A DNA stretch of 64,000 nt from Oscillatoria sp. FACHB-1407 (GTDB lineage: Bacteria > Cyanobacteriota > Cyanobacteriia > Elainellales > Elainellaceae): contig NZ_JACJSA010000019.1 of assembly GCF_014697545.1 (NCBI RefSeq), forward strand, positions 62,001-126,000, written 5' to 3'. The notes under the pieces are model-generated. The model saw only the letters and a program-made list of their open reading frames with translations, ran no database searches and was not told where the DNA came from. Below are positions 36,220 to 44,644 of the stretch, one piece after another. The number at the start of each line of letters is the position of its first letter. Position 1 is the stretch's first letter. The position numbers and the translations under genes are program-made.

Positions 36220-39021
36220 ATGGGTTCGCAAAAAGAGCCATCGGCTTATGAAAGACAACTGGTTGCCTTAGGACGGACTCTCCAAAGCTTGCGAGAGTTA
36301 GAAAATGCTGACGCCTTGATCGAAACAACGCTGAATTATTTGCAGACAGAGTTTGACTATGCCCTGGTCTGGGTGGGTTTATATGACCGGGTAGAACATC
36401 GGCTTATTGGCAAAGGGGGCACAACTCCAGCAGGCGATGCTTCTGTTTTAAAGCAACGCCTTGCTCTCAATCCGGGTGACTTATTAGAGCAGGTCGTCAT
36501 TCAACAGCGTCCTTTAGGGGTGCCTGACCTGCGAGAAGAAGCCAGAGCCGGAGAATGGCGGCGGGCAGCTCAGAAATTCAACATTCAGGGAACGGTGATT
36601 TTCCCGATTCGGCACAAAGATCGCTGCTATGGGGTCACACTGTTGGGATCGGTGCTATGGGGCATCTCGCCACACTCTGAGGAAAAAGCCCGATTATCGA
36701 TGGTTTTAGGAGGCTTGGGGGCTGCACTGTATCAGATCGATATGGATGTGCAGCGTCAGCAGACAAAACGCCCTGCTGAGCCGTTGTTAGCCTTGCTGGC
36801 AAAATTGCGGACATTGCCAACCCTAAAACAGCGACTAGAGGCGATCGTCGATGAGACACATCGGTTTATTAACGCCGATCGCACCCACATCTATTGGTTT
36901 GAACCCCAACGACGTTATTTCTGGCAACGAGTCAGCACAACGCCACTACGAGGAGATGCTAATTCGCAGACCACAGGCATTACAGCCCAGGAGGTCAACA
37001 GTTTTTATCAAGCTCTGGCCGCCGATCAATTGGTTGCCATTGGAGAGGCACACAGTTCTCTCAAGGCAGAGATCACCGGACGGTTGATGCAGCATTTAGG
37101 GGCGCGATCGCTCCTGGCGGCTCCTATTTTGTTCCAGCAAGAGTTGTTGGGGTTTATTGCAGTCGAAGGTACTGAAGCTCGGATCTGGTCAGAAGAGGAG
37201 AAAAATTACGTCCGGGGGGCAGCCCATCTGGTGGCTCTCACCGCTCCGTTAGAGCAGATGGAGGAAACCATCGCCCAGGTGAAGCTAGACCAGGCACTCA
37301 CCTCAGAAGTCTCCCATGCCATCTTTAGCGACGAGGACTGGAGCAAAACCCTGCAAAAAGCGTCGGAGCGGGTGTGCCAACGGCTCGGCGCAGAAAGATT
37401 TTTGATTTTGCTCTATGACCAGGATCAAGAGAAGTTTGAGGTGTGCTATCAAAACCACCCCTCCCATCGTCGCCCCCTGCCCCCTCAAATTGAAGGGCTG
37501 AATAGCGTCGATTGGCAAATGCTGGAACGCAGCACCGAGGCAGTCGGGGTCGAGAACCTGGAAGAAGACCTGAAACTGATGGCATGGCGCGAGGTGTTTC
37601 TGGATGCGGGGGTGCGATCGCTCCTGGTGTGCAGTACGGCGATGGGGCATTCCCTCGAAGGACTGCTGGTCATCGCCCACGAAAATAGTCGTACCTGGAG
37701 TCGAGCCGAGCGAGATCTGATTCGGATAGTCAGCCAGCAAATTGGGCTAATTTTGCATCAGTGGCAACTTCAGCGTCAAACCGAGCAGCAGCAAAAAGTC
37801 AATCAGACGATTCAGTGGGGGCTGACAACGATGCAGCAAACCCACGAGTTGGAGAGCCTGGAACGGGCAGCCATGCAACACATCGCGCAGGTGCTGCAAG
37901 TGCCGCTTGCCACACTGGTCACCTGGCAACCCGGACGCAAAGCCGCGAAAATTACTGCTCCCGTTGTCTCTAGCAACAAATTCTCAATCACGACTGATTT
38001 TGTCATTCCGGTCTACACGGATATGCTCGTTCAGTGGGCGTTGCAAGCCGATAGCTTGCTGCCTGTCAGTGTTGATGAACTCACCCCTGAAACGCGGCAG
38101 TGGCTCAGCGGATCTGACATTGGGCAAATTTTGGTGATGGCATTAAGAACAGCCCCAGAACACGAATCGACGGGGATTGTGATTGTCGCCGATCGCCTCG
38201 ATCGCTACTGGCCTGAACGCCAACTCAACGCTTTGGGAACGCTGGTCAGCCAGTTGGCATGGTCACGACGCTATCTGGTGTTGACGGAAACCCTGACCCA
38301 ACAACGAGAAAATTTAGAGCGATTGAACTGGTATAAACAACGCCGCATCGAAGACATCTATCGAACCCTGGGACTCGGCGTACGGCGGTTGAACGAGCTG
38401 AGCCACCAAAAAGATGCGCTGGCGAGTATGCGCTATCACCAAATCATTCGCCAGTTGGGAAACACCCTGTCGGCGATCGCCCCTGTGTTGCGTCAAGAAA
38501 ACTGGCAACTGCATCTGGAATACGAGACGATCCCGCTAGTGAGCCTGCTCAAGCGTGCTTTAGAACGGGTGGAAACGTTGATCAAACAACGTCAACTCTG
38601 GTCACAGGTACATAACGACACCAACCTCAGTATTGGTGGTGACATTCCCAAAATTGAGTTTGTATTGTATGAGTTGCTGATTTCTGCCTGCTTGCGATCG
38701 CCACCCGGAGGGCGGCTCGATGTTTGGTGTCGCCCCATTGACACCCGTTGGTTGGAAATCTCCCTGACGGACAATGGCGTGATTGAACCTCGCCTCATCG
38801 AAGAACTGCATACGGGGCGATCGAACGATTTGTTGGCTCCCTCAACCCTCGACACGCCTCCAGGGCTGCACCTATCCATTTGTCAGAGTTTAATGCAGCA
38901 GTTGGGCGGTGAGTTTAATCTCTACCGCCTGGAAGATGGGCGGATTCTCAGTCGTCTGATTGTGCCAATTGCAGCCAATACCCCATCGACTGCGGCGACC
39001 CGAACTCGCATTCAGGAATAA
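36220..39021 (+). CDS. multi-GAF sensor protein with degenerate histidine-kinase C-terminus
   Basis: A 933-residue soluble protein. Four GAF-like domains can be traced at about 10-180 (LETT..YLQTEFDYALVWVGL), 190-350 (RFINADRTHIYWF), 365-520 (RVCQRLGAERFLILLYD) and 530-690 (HIAQVLQVPLATLVTW). A coiled segment follows, then a region resembling a histidine kinase ATPase lid (IEFVLYELLISACLRSPPGG, LEISLTDNGVIEP, PPGLHLSICQSLMQQLGGEF). The H-box histidine is not evident and the G1/G2 motifs are incomplete, so catalysis is doubtful. There is no CxH bilin-binding motif of the cyanobacteriochrome type that I can see. It is probably a sensor that works through partners. Confidence 0.75.
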   Translation: MGSQKEPSAYERQLVALGRTLQSLRELENADALIETTLNYLQTEFDYALVWVGLYDRVEHRLIGKGGTTPAGDASVLKQRLALNPGDLLEQVVIQQRPLGVPDLREEARAGEWRRAAQKFNIQGTVIFPIRHKDRCYGVTLLGSVLWGISPHSEEKARLSMVLGGLGAALYQIDMDVQRQQTKRPAEPLLALLAKLRTLPTLKQRLEAIVDETHRFINADRTHIYWFEPQRRYFWQRVSTTPLRGDANSQTTGITAQEVNSFYQALAADQLVAIGEAHSSLKAEITGRLMQHLGARSLLAAPILFQQELLGFIAVEGTEARIWSEEEKNYVRGAAHLVALTAPLEQMEETIAQVKLDQALTSEVSHAIFSDEDWSKTLQKASERVCQRLGAERFLILLYDQDQEKFEVCYQNHPSHRRPLPPQIEGLNSVDWQMLERSTEAVGVENLEEDLKLMAWREVFLDAGVRSLLVCSTAMGHSLEGLLVIAHENSRTWSRAERDLIRIVSQQIGLILHQWQLQRQTEQQQKVNQTIQWGLTTMQQTHELESLERAAMQHIAQVLQVPLATLVTWQPGRKAAKITAPVVSSNKFSITTDFVIPVYTDMLVQWALQADSLLPVSVDELTPETRQWLSGSDIGQILVMALRTAPEHESTGIVIVADRLDRYWPERQLNALGTLVSQLAWSRRYLVLTETLTQQRENLERLNWYKQRRIEDIYRTLGLGVRRLNELSHQKDALASMRYHQIIRQLGNTLSAIAPVLRQENWQLHLEYETIPLVSLLKRALERVETLIKQRQLWSQVHNDTNLSIGGDIPKIEFVLYELLISACLRSPPGGRLDVWCRPIDTRWLEISLTDNGVIEPRLIEELHTGRSNDLLAPSTLDTPPGLHLSICQSLMQQLGGEFNLYRLEDGRILSRLIVPIAANTPSTAATRTRIQE

Positions 39022-39191
39022 CCCATCTAACAATTCTTAAAATACTGAACTGCCCGAAATAGGCGGTATTCAACTCCTGCCCTCTGTAAGAGAGTATGCA
39101 GAGAGGATTTAATGAGGTGGAGGGCAATCGCCACTTTTTTTGATGAAATGGACATAGTTGTATTAAAACCCACATACAAGAGGAATCTTTT

Positions 39192-40454
39192 ATGCAGCGT
39201 CTCAAGCATTGGCAGTTGAGCACTGTCCTGGTCTTCGCGTTAAGTTTGGGTGCTGGCATAGTCACGTCTTTAGCGGTTCAAGCCTCTGCTCAGGCACAAA
39301 CCACAGTCCAGTTTTCAGATGTCCCGTCCAACTATTGGGCACGAGGATTTATCGAAGAACTAACCCGTCGGGGGATTGTGAATGGGTTTCCAGATGGTTC
39401 GTTTCGCCCAGACGCCCCAGTGACGCGATCGCAATTTGCGGCAATGGTGCAAAAGGCGTTTGACCAGGCGGTGGTGCGTGACCCCATTCGCTTCACCGAT
39501 GTCTCTGAGCGATATTGGGCATCTGAGGCAATTCGCGAGGCATACACAACCGGATTCATGACCGGATATCCAGATGGTTCCTTTAACCCCAACCAAAACA
39601 TCTTGAGGGCACAAGTGCTGGTGTCTCTGGCGAATGGGCTGTCCTACTCAAACCCCAATTCAGTGAGTGACACGCTGCAAGTCTACAACGATGCGAATGA
39701 TATCCCCGATTACGCTCGCCCCACCGTGGCAGCCGCAACCGAAAAACAGCTTGTAGTCAACTATCCCAATCTTGACCAGCTCAACCCGACTCGTATTGCT
39801 ACTCGTGCTGAAGTGGCTGCGTTTATCTACCAGGCTCTTGTCAGTGCAGGCAATGCCGATCGCTTGACCTCTCCCTATATCGTGGGACAGGCTGCACCCA
39901 GTCCAACTCCTAGCCCACAGCCGCAGGGGAGCATCCGCATTCCCAGTGGCACGACGCTGCCCACTCGCTATGACGATGCTGACAAAATCTATGTCTCGCC
40001 TCAAGAGCCAGAACCCGTACCTGTCACACTGTTAATCGATCGCGACATTATCGCTCAAAACGGGCGGTTGCTGATCCCCATCAATAGCCAGGTCGTGGGT
40101 GAACTTCAGTCCGTTCGGGGTGGTTCTCAGTTTCGAGCGAGAGAGTTGGTGCTTGCCACAGGCACTCGCATTCCGATGGATGCCTCCTCATCGCTGGTGA
40201 CAAGAACTGAGGTCGTGCGTCAGAATGCCGATGTGGGTGAGATTCTCACCGGAGTAGCCCTGGGGGCTGGAGCCGCAGCAGGTATTTCGGCAGTTACGGG
40301 CGATCGCTCCATCGATGCCGGAGAGGTGTTAGGCGGTGCTGCCTTTGGGGGGCTGATTGGCTACTTTAGAGGGCGCGATCGCGTCACCCTGATTACCATT
40401 AACCCTGATGATGACCTGGACGTAACCCTCAACGATCCCCTGGTCTTGCCTTAA
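39192..40454 (+). CDS. SLH-domain envelope protein with C-terminal glycine-zipper-like domain
   Basis: A 420-residue exported protein with signal peptide (about 1-36, ending ASAQAQ). Three S-layer homology repeats follow at about 40-100 (FSDVPSNYWARGFIEELTRR), 105-160 (FTDVSERYWASEAIREAYTT) and 165-220, which anchor proteins to peptidoglycan-linked polymer. After a Pro-rich linker (about 232-245) comes a beta-rich domain (LLIPINSQVVGELQSVRGGS, LATGTRIPMDASS) that resembles the TrbI/VirB10 C-terminal barrel, and a glycine-rich GVALGAGAAAGISAV and GAAFGGLIGYFRG pair that may form a glycine zipper. It is preceded by AAGAGGA about 10 bases before ATG. Confidence 0.85.
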   Translation: MQRLKHWQLSTVLVFALSLGAGIVTSLAVQASAQAQTTVQFSDVPSNYWARGFIEELTRRGIVNGFPDGSFRPDAPVTRSQFAAMVQKAFDQAVVRDPIRFTDVSERYWASEAIREAYTTGFMTGYPDGSFNPNQNILRAQVLVSLANGLSYSNPNSVSDTLQVYNDANDIPDYARPTVAAATEKQLVVNYPNLDQLNPTRIATRAEVAAFIYQALVSAGNADRLTSPYIVGQAAPSPTPSPQPQGSIRIPSGTTLPTRYDDADKIYVSPQEPEPVPVTLLIDRDIIAQNGRLLIPINSQVVGELQSVRGGSQFRARELVLATGTRIPMDASSSLVTRTEVVRQNADVGEILTGVALGAGAAAGISAVTGDRSIDAGEVLGGAAFGGLIGYFRGRDRVTLITINPDDDLDVTLNDPLVLP

Positions 40455-40602
40455 CACAACTGTCAAGACAGTTGAGACGGGGAGTGTAGGGACTGGCGAT
40501 GACCAGGAGTTCCCCCCCTGCACCCCGTCCTAATCAATGCCTCGATTGCTATAACACGTTAAAATCAGGCAAGCATATGCATTATTTCTGAGGAGTTTAA
40601 CA

Positions 40603-40818
40603 ATGTTCCTGGATGAACTCACCCCATTATTCAAAGAATTGACAGCCCATCCAGTTGCATTCTTGGGTGGTTTCTTCTCTGGGGTATTTCGGCTCAATTT
40701 GGCGGATGATCCGGTTAAGAGTTGGCTGAACGAACAGGCAGGCAGCGAGTCCTACACCTCGACCACCACAATGAACGGCAGCAAAACCAGTGGCCCTCAG
40801 TCGATCTCCATCGAATAG
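40603..40818 (+). CDS. small conserved cyanobacterial protein of unknown function
   Basis: A 71-residue protein, MFLDELTPLFKELTAHPVAF then LGGFFSGVFRLNLADDPVKS, with a Ser/Thr-rich tail. GAGGAG lies eight bases upstream of the ATG, a strong ribosome binding site that argues for expression. The middle (PVAFLGGFFSGVFRLNL) is weakly hydrophobic with an amphipathic character and may touch a membrane. I do not recognise a named family. Neighbours are the SLH-protein gene and a HTH gene on the same strand. Confidence 0.65.
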   Translation: MFLDELTPLFKELTAHPVAFLGGFFSGVFRLNLADDPVKSWLNEQAGSESYTSTTTMNGSKTSGPQSISIE

Positions 40819-40967
40819 GACGGGCAACTTCTGCATCATTCCCCTACTGTTGCAGACCCTACAAGGTGACTGATATAACTTGATTCATCACAAAGTGCAG
40901 TTTCAAGTCTCTCACCGTTAGGAGATTTGGGGCAAAAACCTCACATCCCGTTTCCTGAACACACGCG

Positions 40968-41435
40968 ATGCCAGCAAGGTTGCAAATAAAGGCAGAAGAC
41001 TGTTCCCCGTTGGGGCAATTTATTCTGCAATACCTGGAACAGCAGGGGATCAGCATGAACCGTCTGGCAGAGTTGTCTGGCGTTCCACAACCTCGCTTGC
41101 GCGGAGCTTGCTTTAAGGGAACTTGCCCCACTCCAGAAACATTGAGAAAACTGGCTAAAGTGATGGGGAAGCACCACTTGGAGCTTTACACGCTGGCATA
41201 TGAGGGTAGGGTTGAAAACTTGCCTGAAGATGCCGATGAAACCTCGCTAGATCTGTTGATGCGAGAGCTTTTTGAGACAGTACGAGAACTGGGTTTAACC
41301 GTTCCAAAAGTGCGCCCCTCTAAAGTCAAAATCCGCAGAGCCCTTTTGGAATTGGGCTTTCGGGAAGAAACCCAGGAGGACAGTAGCGATTACCTCAGCG
41401 GGGATGCCGCTTCGCGTCGTCAGGACATTGGCTAG
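40968..41435 (+). CDS. XRE-type helix-turn-helix protein
   Basis: A 155-residue regulator. Residues about 14-68 form a Cro/CI-type helix-turn-helix (LGQFILQYLEQQGISMNRLA, ELSGVPQPRLRGACFKG, TPETLRKLAKVMGKHHLELY). The C-terminal half is charged and may mediate dimerisation (DLLMRELFETVRELGLTVPK). No adjacent toxin, phage gene or obvious target is seen. It is a single gene, followed by the repeat-rich region up to cpcG. The start ATG is the first one in frame; no strong ribosome binding site is visible. Confidence 0.75.
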   Translation: MPARLQIKAEDCSPLGQFILQYLEQQGISMNRLAELSGVPQPRLRGACFKGTCPTPETLRKLAKVMGKHHLELYTLAYEGRVENLPEDADETSLDLLMRELFETVRELGLTVPKVRPSKVKIRRALLELGFREETQEDSSDYLSGDAASRRQDIG

Positions 41436-41457
41436 GACAGTTACTAGCCATCAATTA

Positions 41458-41543
41458 TCTGTATAAGGATTTTGGCAGTTGAAACCGCAACTACGAGAAC
41501 AAAACCGACCTGCGTCAGTTCGATAAATCCTTGATTTTCCCTA
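41458..41543. repeat. divergent partial family B repeat
   Basis: GTATAAGGATTTTGGCAGTTGA and AACAAAACCGACCTGCGTCAG correspond to the left half of family B, with many changes; the right half is missing where a family D element begins. Confidence 0.6.
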
Positions 41544-41633
41544 GTGCAGCGTCACACCTTATTTTTAGGATTGTCGGTGTGAGCGACTCGTTCACGACAC
41601 GAGCAAGATGCTCGCACTACCCTAACTTTTAAC
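41544..41633. repeat. dispersed repeat, family D, copy 1
   Basis: Begins CTAGTGCAGCGTCACA and ends GAGCAAGATGCTCGCACTAC then CCTAACTTTTAAC. The second part recurs exactly at 46733-46766, where it is followed by TGTGACGCAGCACTAG, the reverse complement of the start here, so the family has inverted ends. It cuts a family B copy. Confidence 0.6.
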
Positions 41634-41897
41634 ATGAATTCGGGATAAGGATTTCGGTGGTTAAAACCGCCGCTATCGGAGCAAAACTGACCTGCGTTGG
41701 TTCGTCAAACCTGGATTTTCCGTAGTCCGCGTCGGCGGACTTCGCTCTAGTAGCCGCGAATTCATTCGCCGGGTTTGATCGCTTTGGTCTGAAAACTTAA
41801 GGCAAAGGCAATGGCTCCAACCCGGATACTGGGAAAGCTTTCCGACTCACCTCCGCTCCATCAAATGTGGCTCCGGCTGTAACGCGAATTGACATTA
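41630..41897. mobile_element. MITE family B, copy 3, with an internal insertion
   Basis: Left part (AACATGAATTCGGGATAAGG through GCGAATTCATTCGCCGGG at about 41778) matches family B. The right end GCGAATTGACATTAA is displaced by about 105 bases of extra sequence (about 41775-41880) containing CTTTGGTCTGAAAACTTAAG, which matches 29632-29668 in reverse complement. Nested insertion is the simplest reading. Confidence 0.65.
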
Positions 41898-41968
41898 AAT
41901 TCACATTAAAAAGAGCCTGCACCTTATATCGGGTACAGACTCCTTTACGGCTTAGAGACTTACCTACT

Positions 41969-42135
41969 TAACGTGAATTCGGGATCAGGATTTCGGCGGT
42001 TAAAACCGCAGCTATAAGAGCAAAACTGACCTGCGTCGGTTCGTCAAACCTTGATTTTCCCGGAGTCCGCGTCGGCGGACTTCGCTCTAGTAGCCGCGAA
42101 TTCATTCGCCGGGCTCTTAAACCAAACTGACGTTA
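41969..42135. mobile_element. MITE family B, copy 4, inserted at the cpcG stop codon
   Basis: 167 bases from TAACGTGAATTCGGG to CCAAACTGACGTTA. Its right-hand TTA (42133-42135) is the complement of the TAA stop codon of cpcG, so the element's terminal TA supplies or replaces part of the gene's stop. Orientation is as copy 1. Confidence 0.8.
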
Positions 42136-42885
42136 CTTACGGTAAGGCACTGCTCTTTCATAGTCGATGTTGAGCGCAGAGATCCGCTGAGGAGGATTGC
42201 TGCGAGGGCTAATGCTGCGTGCCATGTCAAGGAACTGAGCAGGGCTGCCTGCTTTGGGCTTCTTGTCTTGAGGAACGTAGCTGCGAACGGTAGTTTGCCA
42301 GATAACTTGAGGGAAGCCCAACTTACCACGATAGTATTCGTCGTAGCGAGGCGACTTGATGTTGAAGGGCAGTTCACCTTCGGTGCGACCGGGCAGGACA
42401 CGACGACGCTGGTAAGGAACGATGTCATACCCAAATGCATCCAGGTATTCCTGGCTGTTGAGCAGGTCGTCTACAAAACCAACAATCCCTTTGGTAGCAA
42501 CAACAATCGACCAGGCGATTTTTTCACGCTCGTTGTAAACGTCGCGTCCTAAAACGCGCTGTACCGTTTGCTCAACAAAGCGGTAGTTGCTGTTGAGGTC
42601 ATAGAAACTGCGTCTGTAGGTGTTGGACAGCAACAAACCACGAATGAAGTCGCGAACTGTAATTTGACCGCTGCGGAGTTGGGACTCCAAGAACCGCTCA
42701 CGATCGGCTGCAAAAGCATGGAAGAAGATTTGACGGTAGGCCGCTTCAATTAAAGTGTCTAGGTCTGATGGGGAAAGCAGGTTTTCCGTAGAGAAAATCC
42801 TGGGTTGTTCTTCTCCGGGAACCTCATAGCCCGCGACCCGCTGATTTTGGCTAACAGGGGAATATTCTAAAAGAGGAATCGTCAC
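42133..42885 (-). CDS. cpcG: phycobilisome rod-core linker polypeptide CpcG
   Basis: Attaches phycocyanin rods to the allophycocyanin core. The 250-residue protein starts (GTG) [20 protein letters not shown] and has the PBS-linker domain at about 35-175: [79 protein letters not shown] and [20 protein letters not shown]. The C-terminal region (about 190-250) is the core-binding tail, with no hydrophobic membrane anchor, so it is the CpcG1 type rather than CpcL. GGGAG lies about ten bases before the GTG. Its stop codon coincides with the end of a MITE. Confidence 0.96.
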   Translation of the reverse strand: MTIPLLEYSPVSQNQRVAGYEVPGEEQPRIFSTENLLSPSDLDTLIEAAYRQIFFHAFAADRERFLESQLRSGQITVRDFIRGLLLSNTYRRSFYDLNSNYRFVEQTVQRVLGRDVYNEREKIAWSIVVATKGIVGFVDDLLNSQEYLDAFGYDIVPYQRRRVLPGRTEGELPFNIKSPRYDEYYRGKLGFPQVIWQTTVRSYVPQDKKPKAGSPAQFLDMARSISPRSNPPQRISALNIDYERAVPYRK

Positions 42886-43203
42886 GCCTGAAAATCTCCC
42901 TTTCCTTACAAAATCTTACAAAAGTTACTCCTAATCATATAGGGATGAGGGCAGCATTATTCGACTTAGTCTGATAAAAATTACATAACTTAATTTGTTG
43001 CTTAATAAAGTTGAAATGCCTTGCTACGAGAGCGATTCATGGTTCTCACCTACGAGTCAGGCGATCGCCAATGCACCCCGTGGATGCAAATTTGCTGGAT
43101 CTAATCGCTGCGATAAATGAGGAGTATCAGGGGATTTCTGAAGCAATGCAACGAAGCTCAACAATTGAGGCAACACTCCGACATTAGTCAATTAATCGTT
43201 ACA

Positions 43204-43773
43204 CTACAGCCTCAGCATTCCTTCGCCCCGCCAAAATGCCAGTGGGTCTGATGTGGGAATGCAAGGGGGATGAAACCGAAGCACATCCTCGTTGCCAGCT
43301 TGATAAACAGGTGCGGGAAGGGCTAAGCCCAGACAGAGATGGGTGAGCGATCGCGCAAATTGTTCGTGGTGCCCCGGATACCCGGCATGGGCATGGGCGT
43401 ATTCATGAGCAACCACCGACAACCAATCGCGTGGCATGACTCGCCCCACATCAATCAGAATCGAGATGGGGTAAACCTGAAAATTACAGACCGCATCCAG
43501 CCCAAACGCCTGAGCCAACGGAGCCGCAAAAATCTGGAGGGTAGGCTGCTCCCACGCATGGAAGCAAGCATGACAGAGCTGAAGATATCGATTGAGTTGA
43601 GCGTTGACAGCATCAATGTTGTGAGCGATCCAGGCGCAAATGGGGATACGGTGTTCCAGGTCGTAGACCAAATCCACCATTTCTGGCTCTAAAGCCAGAC
43701 TACGAACGCCGTAAAGATAATCCAATCCACGCACCACCGGATCGGTGCTGGTGGTAATGATTAATGAATTCAC
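43204..43773 (-). CDS. conserved cyanobacterial protein with HExxH zinc-protease motif
   Basis: A 189-residue protein with VVAHEYAHAHAGYPGHHEQF at about 118-137. HEYAH is a canonical HExxH zinc site, and the downstream H-H-E could supply the third ligand. No signal peptide or membrane helix. I recognise it only as a conserved cyanobacterial hypothetical with a gluzincin-like motif; the rest (LEHRIPICAWIAHNIDAVNA, QLCHACFHAWEQP) is unfamiliar. It lies between cpcG and cpcS on the same strand, with gaps of about 320 and 180 bases. A role in phycobilisome turnover would be speculation. The gap to cpcG contains only a 35-codon open stretch near 43080-43190. Confidence 0.65.
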   Translation of the reverse strand: MNSLIITTSTDPVVRGLDYLYGVRSLALEPEMVDLVYDLEHRIPICAWIAHNIDAVNAQLNRYLQLCHACFHAWEQPTLQIFAAPLAQAFGLDAVCNFQVYPISILIDVGRVMPRDWLSVVAHEYAHAHAGYPGHHEQFARSLTHLCLGLALPAPVYQAGNEDVLRFHPPCIPTSDPLAFWRGEGMLRL

Positions 43774-43858
43774 TCAACAATCGCCAATTGAATTGACTGT
43801 AGGATGCATCAACAATTAGGAATTTATTCTACAGCAGTGTACAAGTTAGTTCAGTACA

Positions 43859-43908
43859 GGGGGTGCAGGGGCAGTATTTCCTGCCTGGGATTCAACTCCT
43901 ACACCCCA
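43859..43908. repeat. dispersed GC-rich hairpin repeat, copy 3
   Basis: GGGGGTGCAGGGGCAGTATT on the left and TCCTACACCCC on the right; related to 4080-4130. It lies just after the cpcS stop codon. Confidence 0.5.
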
Positions 43909-43950
43909 TACTTCACTCAAACGGGTACCGCTATCATGCCATTGACCGAC

Positions 43951-44550
43951 TTACCAACCCAAAAAAGAGAAATATTTTGTTTCAGCCGTCTTGGGAGTTT
44001 GTTCTGAGGCGGAGCTAGTATCGGTCGCATCAGCAACCCGAAACTCGGTGCAGAAAGTTGCCGTAGTGAAACCGCCAAACCGTTTTACCGTGCTGGTTCG
44101 CATTCTCAGACTGGGGTTGGGAAACCAGAACCGCTCCACCGAACTCATCGTTTCATACTCAGTGGTTAGCACGAGTGCATTTTCGTCATCCATGTGATAC
44201 TGACCAGCCACAGGGACAATCTCGGCATACCCGCGCTCGCGCAGGAGGGTTCCCTGCCGGGGTTGCTCTGCATCTGGGATCAAGGCAAATACAGTCGAGC
44301 CTTCATGGTTGTCATCGTCTCTATCCCAGCCCATTGCCCCTTTCCAGGAGACAAAGGCTCCGCCGATCGCCCGTGCTGGGTCAACTTGATGTAACTGACA
44401 AATTTCAACGATTTTGGGATGATCAGCAGGGAGTGCCTCTACCTGAATTTCTGATTCGCCAGCTTCAGCCCGCCGAAAAGCTAGATGGTGTGTCGTTCGC
44501 TGCGATCGCCATCTGCCTGTGCTCTGTTGAAAAAACTCCATTACGTCCAT
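43951..44550 (-). CDS. cpcS: chromophore lyase CpcS/CpeS family
   Basis: Attaches phycocyanobilin to Cys-84 of phycocyanin beta and allophycocyanin subunits. The 199-residue protein begins MDVMEFFQQSTGRWRSQRTT, the family hallmark (MEFFxxSxGxWRSQRTTHHL), and continues with ESEIQVEALP, GGAFVSWKGAMGWD and RFWFPNPSLRMRTSTVKRFG, which line the lipocalin-like barrel of CpcS/CpeS. The final 30 residues (SSASEQTPKTAETKYFSFLGW) form a flexible Ser/Thr-rich tail. It is of the type I group. Length is normal. The gene is close to cpcG, in agreement with phycobilisome assembly, but far enough to have its own promoter. Confidence 0.93.
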   Translation of the reverse strand: MDVMEFFQQSTGRWRSQRTTHHLAFRRAEAGESEIQVEALPADHPKIVEICQLHQVDPARAIGGAFVSWKGAMGWDRDDDNHEGSTVFALIPDAEQPRQGTLLRERGYAEIVPVAGQYHMDDENALVLTTEYETMSSVERFWFPNPSLRMRTSTVKRFGGFTTATFCTEFRVADATDTSSASEQTPKTAETKYFSFLGW

Positions 44551-44644
44551 CGACTACCACCTAAACCCAACAACAGTGTTTTCAGCATTTCTATTGTATA
44601 GCGGAAGGCAAGAGCAAAGGGGGCGCAGCAAAGGAGGATTGAGG

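Noticed and set aside
43081-43190. 35-codon open frame beginning VDANLLDLIAAINEEYQG
   Set aside because: Too short, with a GTG and no ribosome binding site; possibly a fragment but unsupported.
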